8,383 bases of DNA. Source: Bacteroides sp. CAG:144 (lineage in GTDB: Bacteria; Bacteroidota; Bacteroidia; Bacteroidales; UBA11471). Every line of letters begins with the position of its first letter. Position 1 is the stretch's first letter. The position numbers and the translations under genes are program-made. The stretch is taken from contig HF999746.1 in NCBI GenBank assembly GCA_000434215.1, forward strand, positions 69,916-78,298, read 5' to 3'. Positions 1 through 6,534 of this stretch are shown here, piece after piece. The notes beneath the pieces are model-generated. The model was not told the origin of the DNA and did not search any database. It worked only from the letters and a program-made list of their open reading frames with translations.

Positions 1-1
1 G

Positions 2-607
2 GAAGTCAGACGATTGGTAAAAGCTGTGATAAATTATCGCTTCGATTATAAAGTGTTGAACGAGTATGTTTCAAATTTCGGAGAGGTATTTCGCGAGGTG
101 GAAATAAGTCCGGATCCCGATGGAAAATGTCTTGTCAAAGGGGTGATGGAGTTGTTTTACAGTTACAAATTTACCGGGATCGAGTGTTGGTCGGGATATT
201 ATCAATTGGCTTTACGGGTGGACGGTCTCGACAGTCTGTCCGAAATGTCGATGAAAATGCATCGTTTGCAGAGACAATCCGAATATCATTCTCAGGTGAA
301 TGGAATTTCGACCGATAAAGATTTGCTTTATTGCACTTATGCCGATTGCGGAGATTCACTCGGGGTCGAACATTATCCCATGCGTCGGTTGGTTAAAGGA
401 TTTTGGCCTTCTTACATTTTGTCGCATTTCGATTGTCTCTTTTTTGAAGATAGTGATAACTCGACCATAAAGTCGGTAACAGAAAATTACAATGGTTCGA
501 TGAAAAACATCGATCGGAATATTTCTGAAAAATTGCGTATCGAGATCGATACGGAAATACGAGGAATCGTTGATAATTATTTGAATGTACGATGTCGTTT
601 GCAATAG
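2..607 (+). CDS. Unrecognised protein, 3' part of a gene
   Basis: The reading frame is open from the left edge of the window to a TAG at 605-607, so the true start most likely lies upstream. A TTG at position 14 is the first possible start inside the window but has nothing to support it. About 201 residues are visible. They are mixed polar and aromatic, rich in Tyr, Asp and Ser, with scattered cysteines and no membrane segment, repeat or catalytic motif that I recognise. Because the N-terminus is missing, a signal peptide cannot be judged. The gene lies 63 bases before the PEGA-repeat gene on the same strand, so the two may be co-transcribed, but no family name can be given. The base composition looks AT-rich compared with the right half of the window. 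Confidence is good that it is coding and nil for function. Confidence 0.7.
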   Translation, partial: EVRRLVKAVINYRFDYKVLNEYVSNFGEVFREVEISPDPDGKCLVKGVMELFYSYKFTGIECWSGYYQLALRVDGLDSLSEMSMKMHRLQRQSEYHSQVNGISTDKDLLYCTYADCGDSLGVEHYPMRRLVKGFWPSYILSHFDCLFFEDSDNSTIKSVTENYNGSMKNIDRNISEKLRIEIDTEIRGIVDNYLNVRCRLQ

Positions 608-670
608 AAGAGAACGACGAATGAAATCACGAACGCATAGCGTTTTCGAGGGAAAATAAACCAAAAAGAA

Positions 671-2971
671 ATGAATGCACATTTTTTGAAATATTATTTG
701 CGCGCAATTATTTTTTGTTCATTGTTTTGCCTATCGTTCGCGGATCTGTCCGCACAAAATATATCGGTCAAAAGTTTTCGTTTGCTTGAAACCGACCTCA
801 CCGCCAATACAGCTGGGACGATGAAACGCGACCAAAATAATGAAGTGGCGGCTTTGATAAAGATTGTAACGACCGAGACAGGTTTTTCGTTTGAAGGAAG
901 CTCATTGGGATTTGTCGCAACCAAGCAGACTCCGGGCGAGATATGGCTTTATGTACCGAGAAAATCACGGAAAGTTACTATAAAACATGCGACTCTCGGT
1001 GTGTTGAGAGATTATTACTACCCCCTATCCATCGAGGCGGGGCGTACCTATGAAATGGTGCTTGTTACCGGGCGGGTAACGACGGTCGTGCAGGAAGATG
1101 CCGGTGGGCAGTATGTTGCGATGACGGTTTCTCCGACCAATGCCGAGGTATATATCGATGAGACGCTGGTCGAGTCGGCAGGAGGCGTGTTGTCTAAATT
1201 GTTGAAATACGGAAAACATACTTATCGCATTTCCGCACCTTTATATGAACCGGAAATGGGGCAGTTCGAGATTACGTCGCAAGGGCGTACCGATTTGCAG
1301 GTATCGTTGCGTCCGGCTTACGGGCAGTTGCAGATAACTTCCGAGCCGTCGGGGGCACAGGTATATATCGATGGTGATTATAAACCGGCTGGGACGACAC
1401 CTTTCACGACCGAACGGTTGCCTAAGGGTTCTCATACATTGCAGTTTAAGTTGGGATCGTATAAGCCGTTAACTGAGAAAGTTGTTATTTCTGGCGACGG
1501 TTCGGTACAGACAAAAGCTGTAGCTTTGGCACCGAATTTTGCCGAAGTATCGGTATCCGTACCCGATGAGGCCGAAATTTTCATCAATGAAGAGTCGAAA
1601 GGTACGGGAAAGTGGAGCGGCCGTCTCAATACGGGCATGTACACAATCGAGGCCCGGAAAGTGTCGCATTATCCCACGAAACGGACGGTGGAGGTAAAAG
1701 CGGGTGAAAACCAGCAGATAGTCTTGCAATCTCCTGTTCCCCGTTATGGCTCTATCAATATCAACACGCAGCCTATCGGGGCGATGGTTTCTGTCGATGG
1801 CCGGGTGTTGGGCGAGTCTCCGAATATCTTTAAAGACGTACTCATCGGTACCCATACGCTTGCCGTGTCGAAGGAAGGCTATGCGACCAAGACATCTACC
1901 ATAACGGTGGAAGAGGGAAAAATAACGCCGGTCGATTTGCAGCTCGAGAACGGCGGTTCGGTGGTGATTCGCAGCAATGTAACGAATGCCCGGGTTTATA
2001 TCGACGGGCAGTTCAAGGGGATTGCCCCTTACACATACAGCGACGGGGCCGGACGTTATCAGGTAACGGTCAAAGCCGACGGTTATAACGATGTAACACA
2101 GACGGTCGTGATTGCAGCCGGGCAGACGAACTCGGAGACGATTACACCTATGCCGATTACCGGGGCGGTACAGATTTACGCCTATCCTTCGCAAACGAAA
2201 ATTTATATCGACGGAAAATATGTAGGAGATGCTCCCTGTCGCTTTGTGGGAACTCCCGGAAAGTACACAGTAACAGCCATAGCTTACGGGTATAAATCCA
2301 AAACGCAGGAAATAAATATTGCAGCAGGAGATGACTCTTTTACGAGCATCTCCCTCAAAGCCAAACGTAAGCGGCTTATGGATTATTACGATGCCGGCGA
2401 CCTGTTTTCTCTCGGCGGCGGATGGGATATTCTGTGGACCGACAAGTGCAGTATGGGCGGTTACCTCTCCTTTAAGATGGGACAGGAGTCGTTTACGTGG
2501 CTGACGGCTGTCGTGAATATCGGCGGTTATAAAATGGGGAAGAACCGGGGCGGTAAGTTTTTTAAAGAAGAAGGCGATCCCGAAATCGATGAAATCGATT
2601 CGGAAAATTCCCTTACGACCTATACCCAGATACCTCTCTCGCTGGCTTTGCGTTTGCGCCTCGGTGGCGGAGATTGGGGGGCTATGTATATCGGGGCACA
2701 GGGAAGCTATAATTTCAATATGGGCGACAACGTCGATTTGGGTATCGTCAATAGCCGTAATTACTCGATAGGCGGACAAATCGGCTTTTGTGCCAAACGG
2801 ATTTTCGATTTCAACCTCTTTTTTACTTATGATTTGAAGCCGGCTTATAACCAAGAATATATTTACGGGAATATGCCCGATTTTTATAATACCTATGTCG
2901 ACCATCTGAACAAACGTTGGCGCTTTGGTACCTCTATGGTCATATACATACCGTTCTCAAATGAACGATGA
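671..2971 (+). CDS. Exported protein with six PEGA repeats and a beta-rich C-terminal domain
   Basis: This is a 766-residue protein with a signal peptide (residues 1-29: hydrophobic stretch AIIFCSLFCLSFA, probable cleavage after LSAQ). A Bacteroidetes-type N-terminal domain follows at about 30-145 (it includes GFSFEGSSLGFV, GEIWLYVPRKSRKVTIKH and LGVLRDYYYPL). Six PEGA-type repeats come next, at roughly 147-213, 217-287, 290-353, 358-424, 428-492 and 497-562, marked by YIDE, YIDG, FINE, SVDG, YIDG and YIDG. Residues 563-766 are Gly- and aromatic-rich, with alternating strands resembling an outer-membrane or surface beta domain. PEGA domains are small beta modules of envelope proteins, thought to bind surface-layer or wall components; no enzyme activity is expected. 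The ATG at 671 directly precedes the signal peptide. There is no Shine-Dalgarno, as is usual in this phylum. The stop codon overlaps an ATG (ATGA at 2968-2971) in the frame of the FGE-like lipoprotein gene, so the two are probably expressed together. The ligand is unknown. Confidence 0.93.
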   Translation: MNAHFLKYYLRAIIFCSLFCLSFADLSAQNISVKSFRLLETDLTANTAGTMKRDQNNEVAALIKIVTTETGFSFEGSSLGFVATKQTPGEIWLYVPRKSRKVTIKHATLGVLRDYYYPLSIEAGRTYEMVLVTGRVTTVVQEDAGGQYVAMTVSPTNAEVYIDETLVESAGGVLSKLLKYGKHTYRISAPLYEPEMGQFEITSQGRTDLQVSLRPAYGQLQITSEPSGAQVYIDGDYKPAGTTPFTTERLPKGSHTLQFKLGSYKPLTEKVVISGDGSVQTKAVALAPNFAEVSVSVPDEAEIFINEESKGTGKWSGRLNTGMYTIEARKVSHYPTKRTVEVKAGENQQIVLQSPVPRYGSININTQPIGAMVSVDGRVLGESPNIFKDVLIGTHTLAVSKEGYATKTSTITVEEGKITPVDLQLENGGSVVIRSNVTNARVYIDGQFKGIAPYTYSDGAGRYQVTVKADGYNDVTQTVVIAAGQTNSETITPMPITGAVQIYAYPSQTKIYIDGKYVGDAPCRFVGTPGKYTVTAIAYGYKSKTQEINIAAGDDSFTSISLKAKRKRLMDYYDAGDLFSLGGGWDILWTDKCSMGGYLSFKMGQESFTWLTAVVNIGGYKMGKNRGGKFFKEEGDPEIDEIDSENSLTTYTQIPLSLALRLRLGGGDWGAMYIGAQGSYNFNMGDNVDLGIVNSRNYSIGGQIGFCAKRIFDFNLFFTYDLKPAYNQEYIYGNMPDFYNTYVDHLNKRWRFGTSMVIYIPFSNER
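1109..2356 (+). repeat. Six tandem PEGA-type repeats inside the coding region
   Basis: The conserved Asp (or Asn) of each repeat falls at residues 163, 234, 306, 376, 445 and 514, which gives a regular period of 69-72 residues. Short exact DNA matches occur in register. A 14-base match, GGTATATATCGATG, lies at 1147-1160 and 1360-1373, 71 codons apart. A 13-base match, TTTATATCGACGG, lies at 1995-2007 and 2202-2214, 69 codons apart. The third repeat is the most divergent (FINEES instead of YIDG). These are protein-level repeats produced by old duplication, not a mobile or slipped-strand array. Confidence 0.85.
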
Positions 2972-2997
2972 TTATGGGAATTAAAAATTGGGTTGCT

Positions 2998-3792
2998 ATG
3001 AAAAAATGCCTCTGTTTTTTTTCGTTTTGCAGTTTGTTTTGTTCTTGCGTAAAGAACTTTGATCCAGATCTTGTCGGTACAACTTCAGACGGAAAACTGA
3101 TAGACGAAATCTTTACGGTGAAAGGTGTTTCTTTTACCATGAAGCCGGTCAGTGGCGGGACGTTCGAGATGGGTTCGTTGTCGGGTTCGCTAGATGAGCA
3201 ACCTGTCCATTCCGTTACATTGAGTACTTATTATATAGGTGAGACAGAGGTTACGCAGGAGTTGTGGCAGGCTGTGATGGGAGGCAACCCGAGTCGCTTT
3301 ATTGGTAGTCAATGTCCGGTAGAGCAAGTGAGTTGGAATGATTGCCAAGAGTTTATTGAACAGTTGAATGCCTTGACCGGAAAAAAATTTCGGTTGCCCA
3401 CCGAAGCGGAGTGGGAGTATGCCGCACGTGGAGGGAATAAAAGCAAGGGCTACATATACTCGGGGAGTAATGATGTCGATGCTGTGGCGTGGTATAGTGA
3501 TAATAGCGAAAGCAGCACACATGAGGTAAAGGGCAAATTGCCGAACGAGTTAGGGCTTTACGACATGAGTGGGAATGTATGGGAGTGGTGCAGCGACTGG
3601 TATGGCAGTTATTCCGAGGCGTTAGTAACCAATCCGCAAGGCCCTTCGTCTGGCTCCAATCGCGTTTTCCGGGGTGGGGGCTGGCGTCATGCTGCCGTCT
3701 ATTGTCGTTGCGCGTCTCGCAATGCCTACATGTCGACGAGCACGTACTATTACTTGGGCTTGCGCCTTGCTATTTCAGCAACGGAGAGGTAA
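2998..3792 (+). CDS. FGE/SUMF1-fold lipoprotein, probably not a formylglycine-generating enzyme
   Basis: This is a 264-residue protein. Residues 1-17 form a lipoprotein signal (MKKCLCFFSF, lipobox FCSC, lipidated Cys17), followed by NFDPD. The FGE-sulfatase domain spans about 46-260, shown by GGTFEMGS, ETEVTQELWQAVMGGNPS, RLPTEAEWEYAARGG (132-146), GLYDMSGNVWEWCSDWY and RVFRGGGWR with LGLRLA at the end. True FGEs use a copper-binding cysteine pair in the RGGS...C....C segment. Here the first position is His231 and only Cys236 remains, so formylglycine formation is unlikely. Related folds occur in PvdO, EgtB and gliding proteins such as GldJ and GldK, so a structural or ligand-binding envelope role is plausible. 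The ATG at 2998 is preferred because it gives a KKC leader matching the next lipoprotein. An in-frame ATG at 2968 overlaps the PEGA stop (ATGA) and would add ten residues. Coupling to the PEGA gene is likely. The family call is firm; the role is not known. Confidence 0.9.
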   Translation: MKKCLCFFSFCSLFCSCVKNFDPDLVGTTSDGKLIDEIFTVKGVSFTMKPVSGGTFEMGSLSGSLDEQPVHSVTLSTYYIGETEVTQELWQAVMGGNPSRFIGSQCPVEQVSWNDCQEFIEQLNALTGKKFRLPTEAEWEYAARGGNKSKGYIYSGSNDVDAVAWYSDNSESSTHEVKGKLPNELGLYDMSGNVWEWCSDWYGSYSEALVTNPQGPSSGSNRVFRGGGWRHAAVYCRCASRNAYMSTSTYYYLGLRLAISATER

Positions 3793-3872
3793 ATTTAATG
3801 TGCGGGAGATAGCTATAATAGATTGAGTGAAGAAACAGATTTTGGGCAATATCGATAAAGAGTGATTATACC

Positions 3873-3880
3873 AGGAGGAG
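3873..3880 (+). promoter_or_regulatory. Strong Shine-Dalgarno sequence AGGAGGAG
   Basis: AGGAGGAG lies four bases before the ATG at 3883. It settles the start of the small lipoprotein: the in-frame GTG at 3862 lies upstream of this site and would translate through it. Genes of the Bacteroidetes usually lack such a site, and no other gene in the window has one this strong. Confidence 0.75.
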
Positions 3881-3882
3881 AT

Positions 3883-4422
3883 ATGGACGTGAAAAAATGT
3901 ATCGTTTTATTTTCATTGTTAATGTTTTTCGTGGGTTGTGAAGATAATTTTGATCCCGATCAATGGAAAGGTACGAATATTTCTGGCGGGTATTCCGGAA
4001 GAATGACTTTGCTTGTTGATGGATACAATTGGGTGTCGGGAGTGCAGGGCGATGCTACATCTTTGCCGGTGGGTTTTTATATTACTCGAAATAGAACAGT
4101 AAAACTTTCTATCGATAATGATATTCGTTATTCATCGGATGATGTATATCATGTTCTGAACATACAATTGACTGTAAATGATATCGATGTGGCTGATGAT
4201 GATAATCGGATTCTTCTTTCGGCGACGAATCCCAGTGCAAGTTGTGTCATTACAGATGAAGTCGTTAACGGAATAACGAGTGAAATATGCGTCATATCAT
4301 CGGTATCGGGATATATCGAGGATAATGGGGACGTTTGGATTGAAATGGTTTCTACGACAAATAGCGATCGAAATGTCGAAAGTGAAGTCGTTATTAAGTT
4401 ATCGGGTACAAAACAGTCATAG
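3883..4422 (+). CDS. Small lipoprotein of unknown function, possibly beta-barrel (calycin-like)
   Basis: This is a 179-residue protein with a lipoprotein signal peptide (KKCIVLFSLLMFFVGC, lipidated Cys19), followed by EDNFDPD. The rest alternates polar and hydrophobic residues in a way that suggests beta strands. It opens with SGGYSGRMTLLVDG and ends with EVVIKLSGTK. This layout resembles the small calycin-like lipoproteins of Bacteroidales, but that is an impression and not a motif match. Its N-terminus resembles that of the preceding FGE-like lipoprotein (KKC leader, CxxNFDPD, then GT), so the two probably share localisation or descend from a shared N-terminal module. The gene starts 90 bases after the previous stop and is convergent with tadA, 33 bases from tadA's stop. 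The stretch 4081-4200 is about 31% G+C by my count, well below the right-hand genes. Function is unknown. Confidence 0.8.
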   Translation: MDVKKCIVLFSLLMFFVGCEDNFDPDQWKGTNISGGYSGRMTLLVDGYNWVSGVQGDATSLPVGFYITRNRTVKLSIDNDIRYSSDDVYHVLNIQLTVNDIDVADDDNRILLSATNPSASCVITDEVVNGITSEICVISSVSGYIEDNGDVWIEMVSTTNSDRNVESEVVIKLSGTKQS

Positions 4423-4455
4423 AAAGGTGGCGGTGCGAGTTTTTTATTATACCTG

Positions 4456-4917
4456 CTATCGTCTCTGTTTGAAGAAATCGGTGAGAAGGTGGGCGCATTC
4501 TTCCTGCAAAATGCCTTTGGTTACTTGTGTTTTGGGGTGCAGCGCCGCTTCGGCATATCGCAGGTAACCCCGCTTCTCGTCAGAGGCTCCGAATACAAGC
4601 CGTCCCATTTGCGCCCAGCCTATGGCACCGGCGCACATGACACAGGGTTCGAGTGTAACGTATAATGTACATTCAGACATATATTTTCCTCCCAATACGT
4701 CGGCAGCGGCGGTGATGGCCTGCATTTCGGCATGAGCTGTAACGTCGTTGAGGGTTTCGGTGAGATTATGAGAACGAGCGATGACTCTGTCTTTGTGTAC
4801 AATAACCGCCCCTACGGGAATTTCTCCCCGTTCATAAGCGGTTTGCGCTTCGATGAGCGCTTGTTGCATATAGTATCGGTCGCGATTTTCCGTTGCGGCG
4901 TTATTCCCTTTTTCCAT
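4456..4917 (-). CDS. tadA: tRNA-specific adenosine deaminase TadA
   Basis: This 153-residue cytoplasmic enzyme deaminates adenosine to inosine at the wobble position of tRNA-Arg(ACG), allowing one tRNA to read several CGN codons. The zinc-deaminase signatures are complete: HAE at 62-64 (zinc His62, proton-shuttle Glu64) and PCVMC at 91-95 (zinc Cys92 and Cys95). GEIPVGAVIV near 31-40, DVTAHAEMQAI and the C-terminal DFFKQRR are typical of TadA rather than of guanine or cytidine deaminases. The length matches the family. The ATG at 4917 is 12 bases after the stop of the SIMPL-domain gene, so it is probably translated from the same message. No separate promoter is visible. Confidence 0.93.
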   Translation of the reverse strand: MEKGNNAATENRDRYYMQQALIEAQTAYERGEIPVGAVIVHKDRVIARSHNLTETLNDVTAHAEMQAITAAADVLGGKYMSECTLYVTLEPCVMCAGAIGWAQMGRLVFGASDEKRGYLRYAEAALHPKTQVTKGILQEECAHLLTDFFKQRR

Positions 4918-4929
4918 GAGGGTGTAAAA

Positions 4930-5640
4930 TCAGTCTTTTAAATAATAGTCAATAGTCGTAACGACACGTACTTCTTTGATATAGGGTGTGTTTTCGTCCC
5001 GATTGCTGATGACGAATTGGCCTTGATTGGCCCGCCGTATCTTTCCCAGTTTGCTGTCGGAATCTTTGGCGAATTTCTCGGCGGCGAGACGGGCTGCAAC
5101 GGTTGCCTCTTCTATCATTTCGGGTTTTATGTCGTTGAGTCCGGTGAAAGAATATTGGGTCGTATAGCGGTAGTCGCCGTCGATGATGGCAACACCTTGT
5201 TTCAGCAGATCGACTTGTCGGGAAATGAGTTCGCGTACTTTGTCGATTTGATTCGATGTTACGGTGATGACCGATGTAACGTTGTAACGGTAGGGAATCT
5301 CGTTGTTATTGGCATAGCGTTCGGCTCGCATATCGATGATTTGCGGAGCCGCTATCGAGATTTCGTTTTCGTTTATTCCGTTGTTTTTCAGAAAATCGCA
5401 TACGATTTCGTTCTTTTTGTTGACTGCGTTATAGATACTTGTCATGTCATTGCCTATCTCCTTGAATACCAACGGCCATATTACACGGTCGGCTTTCACT
5501 TCGCGTTCGGCAAGGCCTTTGACGGTAACGATGCGGTCGCGGTCTTTTACGGTAATGATACCGTGGCTGAGTAGACAGCCCATGACGATAAGGCCGATGC
5601 CGATGCAGAGACCCGGGAGGGCTTTGTTGAGTGCTTTCAT
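4930..5640 (-). CDS. SIMPL-domain (DUF541) envelope protein
   Basis: This is a 236-residue protein. Residues 8-29 form a hydrophobic segment (LPGLCIGIGLIVMGCLLSHG), either a signal anchor or a lipoprotein signal with VMGC at 19-22; the sequence does not decide which. The SIMPL domain fills about 36-235: RIVTVKGLAEREVKADRVIW at 36-55, YSFTGLNDIKPEMIEEAT at 163-180, then AARLAAEKFAKDSDSKLGKI and the terminal VRVVTTIDYYL. The family includes BP26/OMP28 and E. coli YggE, which have been linked to oxidative-stress tolerance and form periplasmic oligomers; the molecular role is still unclear. The ATG at 5640 begins the hydrophobic leader. An in-frame extension up to 5874 is open but would run through the yraN gene and lacks family similarity, so it was rejected. 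The gene is divergent from yraN and followed by tadA. Confidence 0.92.
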   Translation of the reverse strand: MKALNKALPGLCIGIGLIVMGCLLSHGIITVKDRDRIVTVKGLAEREVKADRVIWPLVFKEIGNDMTSIYNAVNKKNEIVCDFLKNNGINENEISIAAPQIIDMRAERYANNNEIPYRYNVTSVITVTSNQIDKVRELISRQVDLLKQGVAIIDGDYRYTTQYSFTGLNDIKPEMIEEATVAARLAAEKFAKDSDSKLGKIRRANQGQFVISNRDENTPYIKEVRVVTTIDYYLKD

Positions 5641-5670
5641 CACGCTTGTTTTTAAGAAGGTTGAGTAGGA

Positions 5671-5678
5671 CAAATATA
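5671..5678 (-). promoter_or_regulatory. Possible -7 box (TATATTTG) for the SIMPL-tadA transcript
   Basis: Read on the minus strand the bases are TATATTTG, an exact match to the Bacteroides -7 pattern TAnnTTTG. It lies 30 bases before the ATG at 5640, which fits a short leader. No good TTTG -33 partner is found 18-21 bases upstream, so this is only half of a promoter. Confidence 0.4.
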
Positions 5679-5719
5679 CAATATTCGGTTGAATCGGGTT
5701 CTTTTGTCGCTTTAAATTT

Positions 5720-5749
5720 TTTGAGAGAAAGCCAAAATGTTTATTTTTG
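5720..5749 (+). promoter_or_regulatory. Bacteroides-type promoter of the yraN operon
   Basis: TTTG at 5720-5723 (-33 box) is followed after 18 bases by TATTTTTG at 5742-5749, an exact TAnnTTTG -7 box. Transcription would start near 5756. This excludes the TTG at 5747 as a start codon and leaves the GTG at 5771 with a leader of about 15 bases. The region between the two divergent genes (5641-5770) shows nothing else that I can name. Confidence 0.55.
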
Positions 5750-5770
5750 TTGTGGATTATTTCGATATAC

Positions 5771-6139
5771 GTGGCATTGCATAACGACACCGGCAAGGGC
5801 GGCGAAGAACGTGCCGCCGAGTATCTCGTTACCCGGGGGTACGTGGTGCGCGATGTGAACTGGCGTAACGGCAAGTACGAGCTCGATATCGTGGCCTACA
5901 AGGACGGAGTTTTGGTTGTCGTCGAGGTCAAGACCCGTACGTCGGTCGAGTATATGCGTCCCGAAGAAGCGGTAACGCGGGCTAAGTGCCGGCGTGTCAT
6001 CGATGCCGCCGATGCCTATGTCCGCCATTACGATTTGCCATTTGACGTGCGCTTCGATGTTATTGCTCTGATAAAGAAAAATGATGGGACGTACGACATC
6101 GACCATATCGAAGACGCCTTTTTTCCGACGATACGTTGA
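5771..6139 (+). CDS. yraN: YraN / UPF0102 family nuclease-like protein
   Basis: This is a 122-residue protein with the restriction-endonuclease-like fold of the UPF0102 family. GKGGEERAAEYLVTRGY (8-24), NWRNGKYELDIVA (30-42) and VVVEVKTR (49-56) match the conserved family blocks. They supply the PD-(D/E)XK-type residues Glu37, Asp39, Glu52 and Lys54. The family is related to Holliday-junction resolvases, but its substrate is not firmly known. The GTG at 5771 is chosen because it sits just before the conserved block and just after the predicted promoter; a TTG at 5747 lies inside the -7 box. This is the first gene of a four-gene run: its stop overlaps a possible TTG of the next gene by TTGA, and that gene's likely ATG is five bases on. 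Confidence 0.9.
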   Translation: MALHNDTGKGGEERAAEYLVTRGYVVRDVNWRNGKYELDIVAYKDGVLVVVEVKTRTSVEYMRPEEAVTRAKCRRVIDAADAYVRHYDLPFDVRFDVIALIKKNDGTYDIDHIEDAFFPTIR

Positions 6140-6144
6140 AGAAT

Positions 6145-6534
6145 ATGGATATAGAGACTTTACGGGATTTTTGCCTTTCTCTGCCCGGGGCGACCGAGTG
6201 TTTTCCGTTTGACGAGAATGTCTTGGTTTTTAAGGTCGGAGGAAAGATGTTTCTTTTTACCGACCTCGGTTCGGTCGACGCGTGGGCCAATATGAAGTGC
6301 AATCCCGATCGCGCCGTTCTTTTGCGGGATCGTTACGATTATGTAAAACCGGGGTATCATAGTAACAAGAAGTATTGGAATATGGTCGATTACAGTCGGG
6401 CTCATGATACGGAGTTGCAAGCGTGGATATGCCATTCCTATCTCGAAGTTGTCCGTAAGTTTCCCCGTCGCGACAGACCGTTCTATTTCGATGCTTTGAG
6501 AACTGTTTATCCACAATATGCCGAAGAAGAATGA
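6145..6534 (+). CDS. MmcQ/YjbR family protein
   Basis: This 129-residue protein belongs to the MmcQ/YjbR family (CyaY-like fold, often labelled DNA-binding from structure alone). Visible hallmarks are DIETLRDFCLSLPGATECFP at 2-21, FKVGGKMFLF, and YHSNKKYWNMV at 71-81, equivalent to the family's YHxNKxHWxxV block. There is no signal peptide, so it is cytoplasmic. The ATG at 6145 is preferred; a TTG at 6136 overlapping the yraN stop would add three residues. The stop overlaps the start of the biotin ligase gene by ATGA. The cellular role is unknown, and its place in this operon does not reveal one. Confidence 0.88.
   Translation: MDIETLRDFCLSLPGATECFPFDENVLVFKVGGKMFLFTDLGSVDAWANMKCNPDRAVLLRDRYDYVKPGYHSNKKYWNMVDYSRAHDTELQAWICHSYLEVVRKFPRRDRPFYFDALRTVYPQYAEEE

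Noticed and set aside
2..420. RRLVK occurs twice in the first protein (near the left edge and near residue 128), considered as an internal duplication.
   Set aside because: Similarity does not extend beyond about five residues, and the DNA around the two sites differs.
632..646. Small hairpin AACGC-ATA-GCGTT followed by two more T's after the first gene, considered as a terminator.
   Set aside because: A five-base stem and a very short T run occur often by chance; no support for a real terminator.
1469..2905. Long open frame of 478 codons on the minus strand, opposite the PEGA gene.
   Set aside because: The plus-strand frame has a signal peptide and clear repeats; the antisense product has no recognisable domain and looks like a shadow of regular codon use.
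4423..4455. Possible two-way terminator between the convergent small lipoprotein and tadA genes.
   Set aside because: There is a run of six T's at 4440-4445, but no convincing stem could be found on either strand.
5641..5874. Upstream extension of the SIMPL-domain gene by 78 residues.
   Set aside because: It would overlap the start of yraN and the predicted promoter, and would bury the hydrophobic leader inside the protein.
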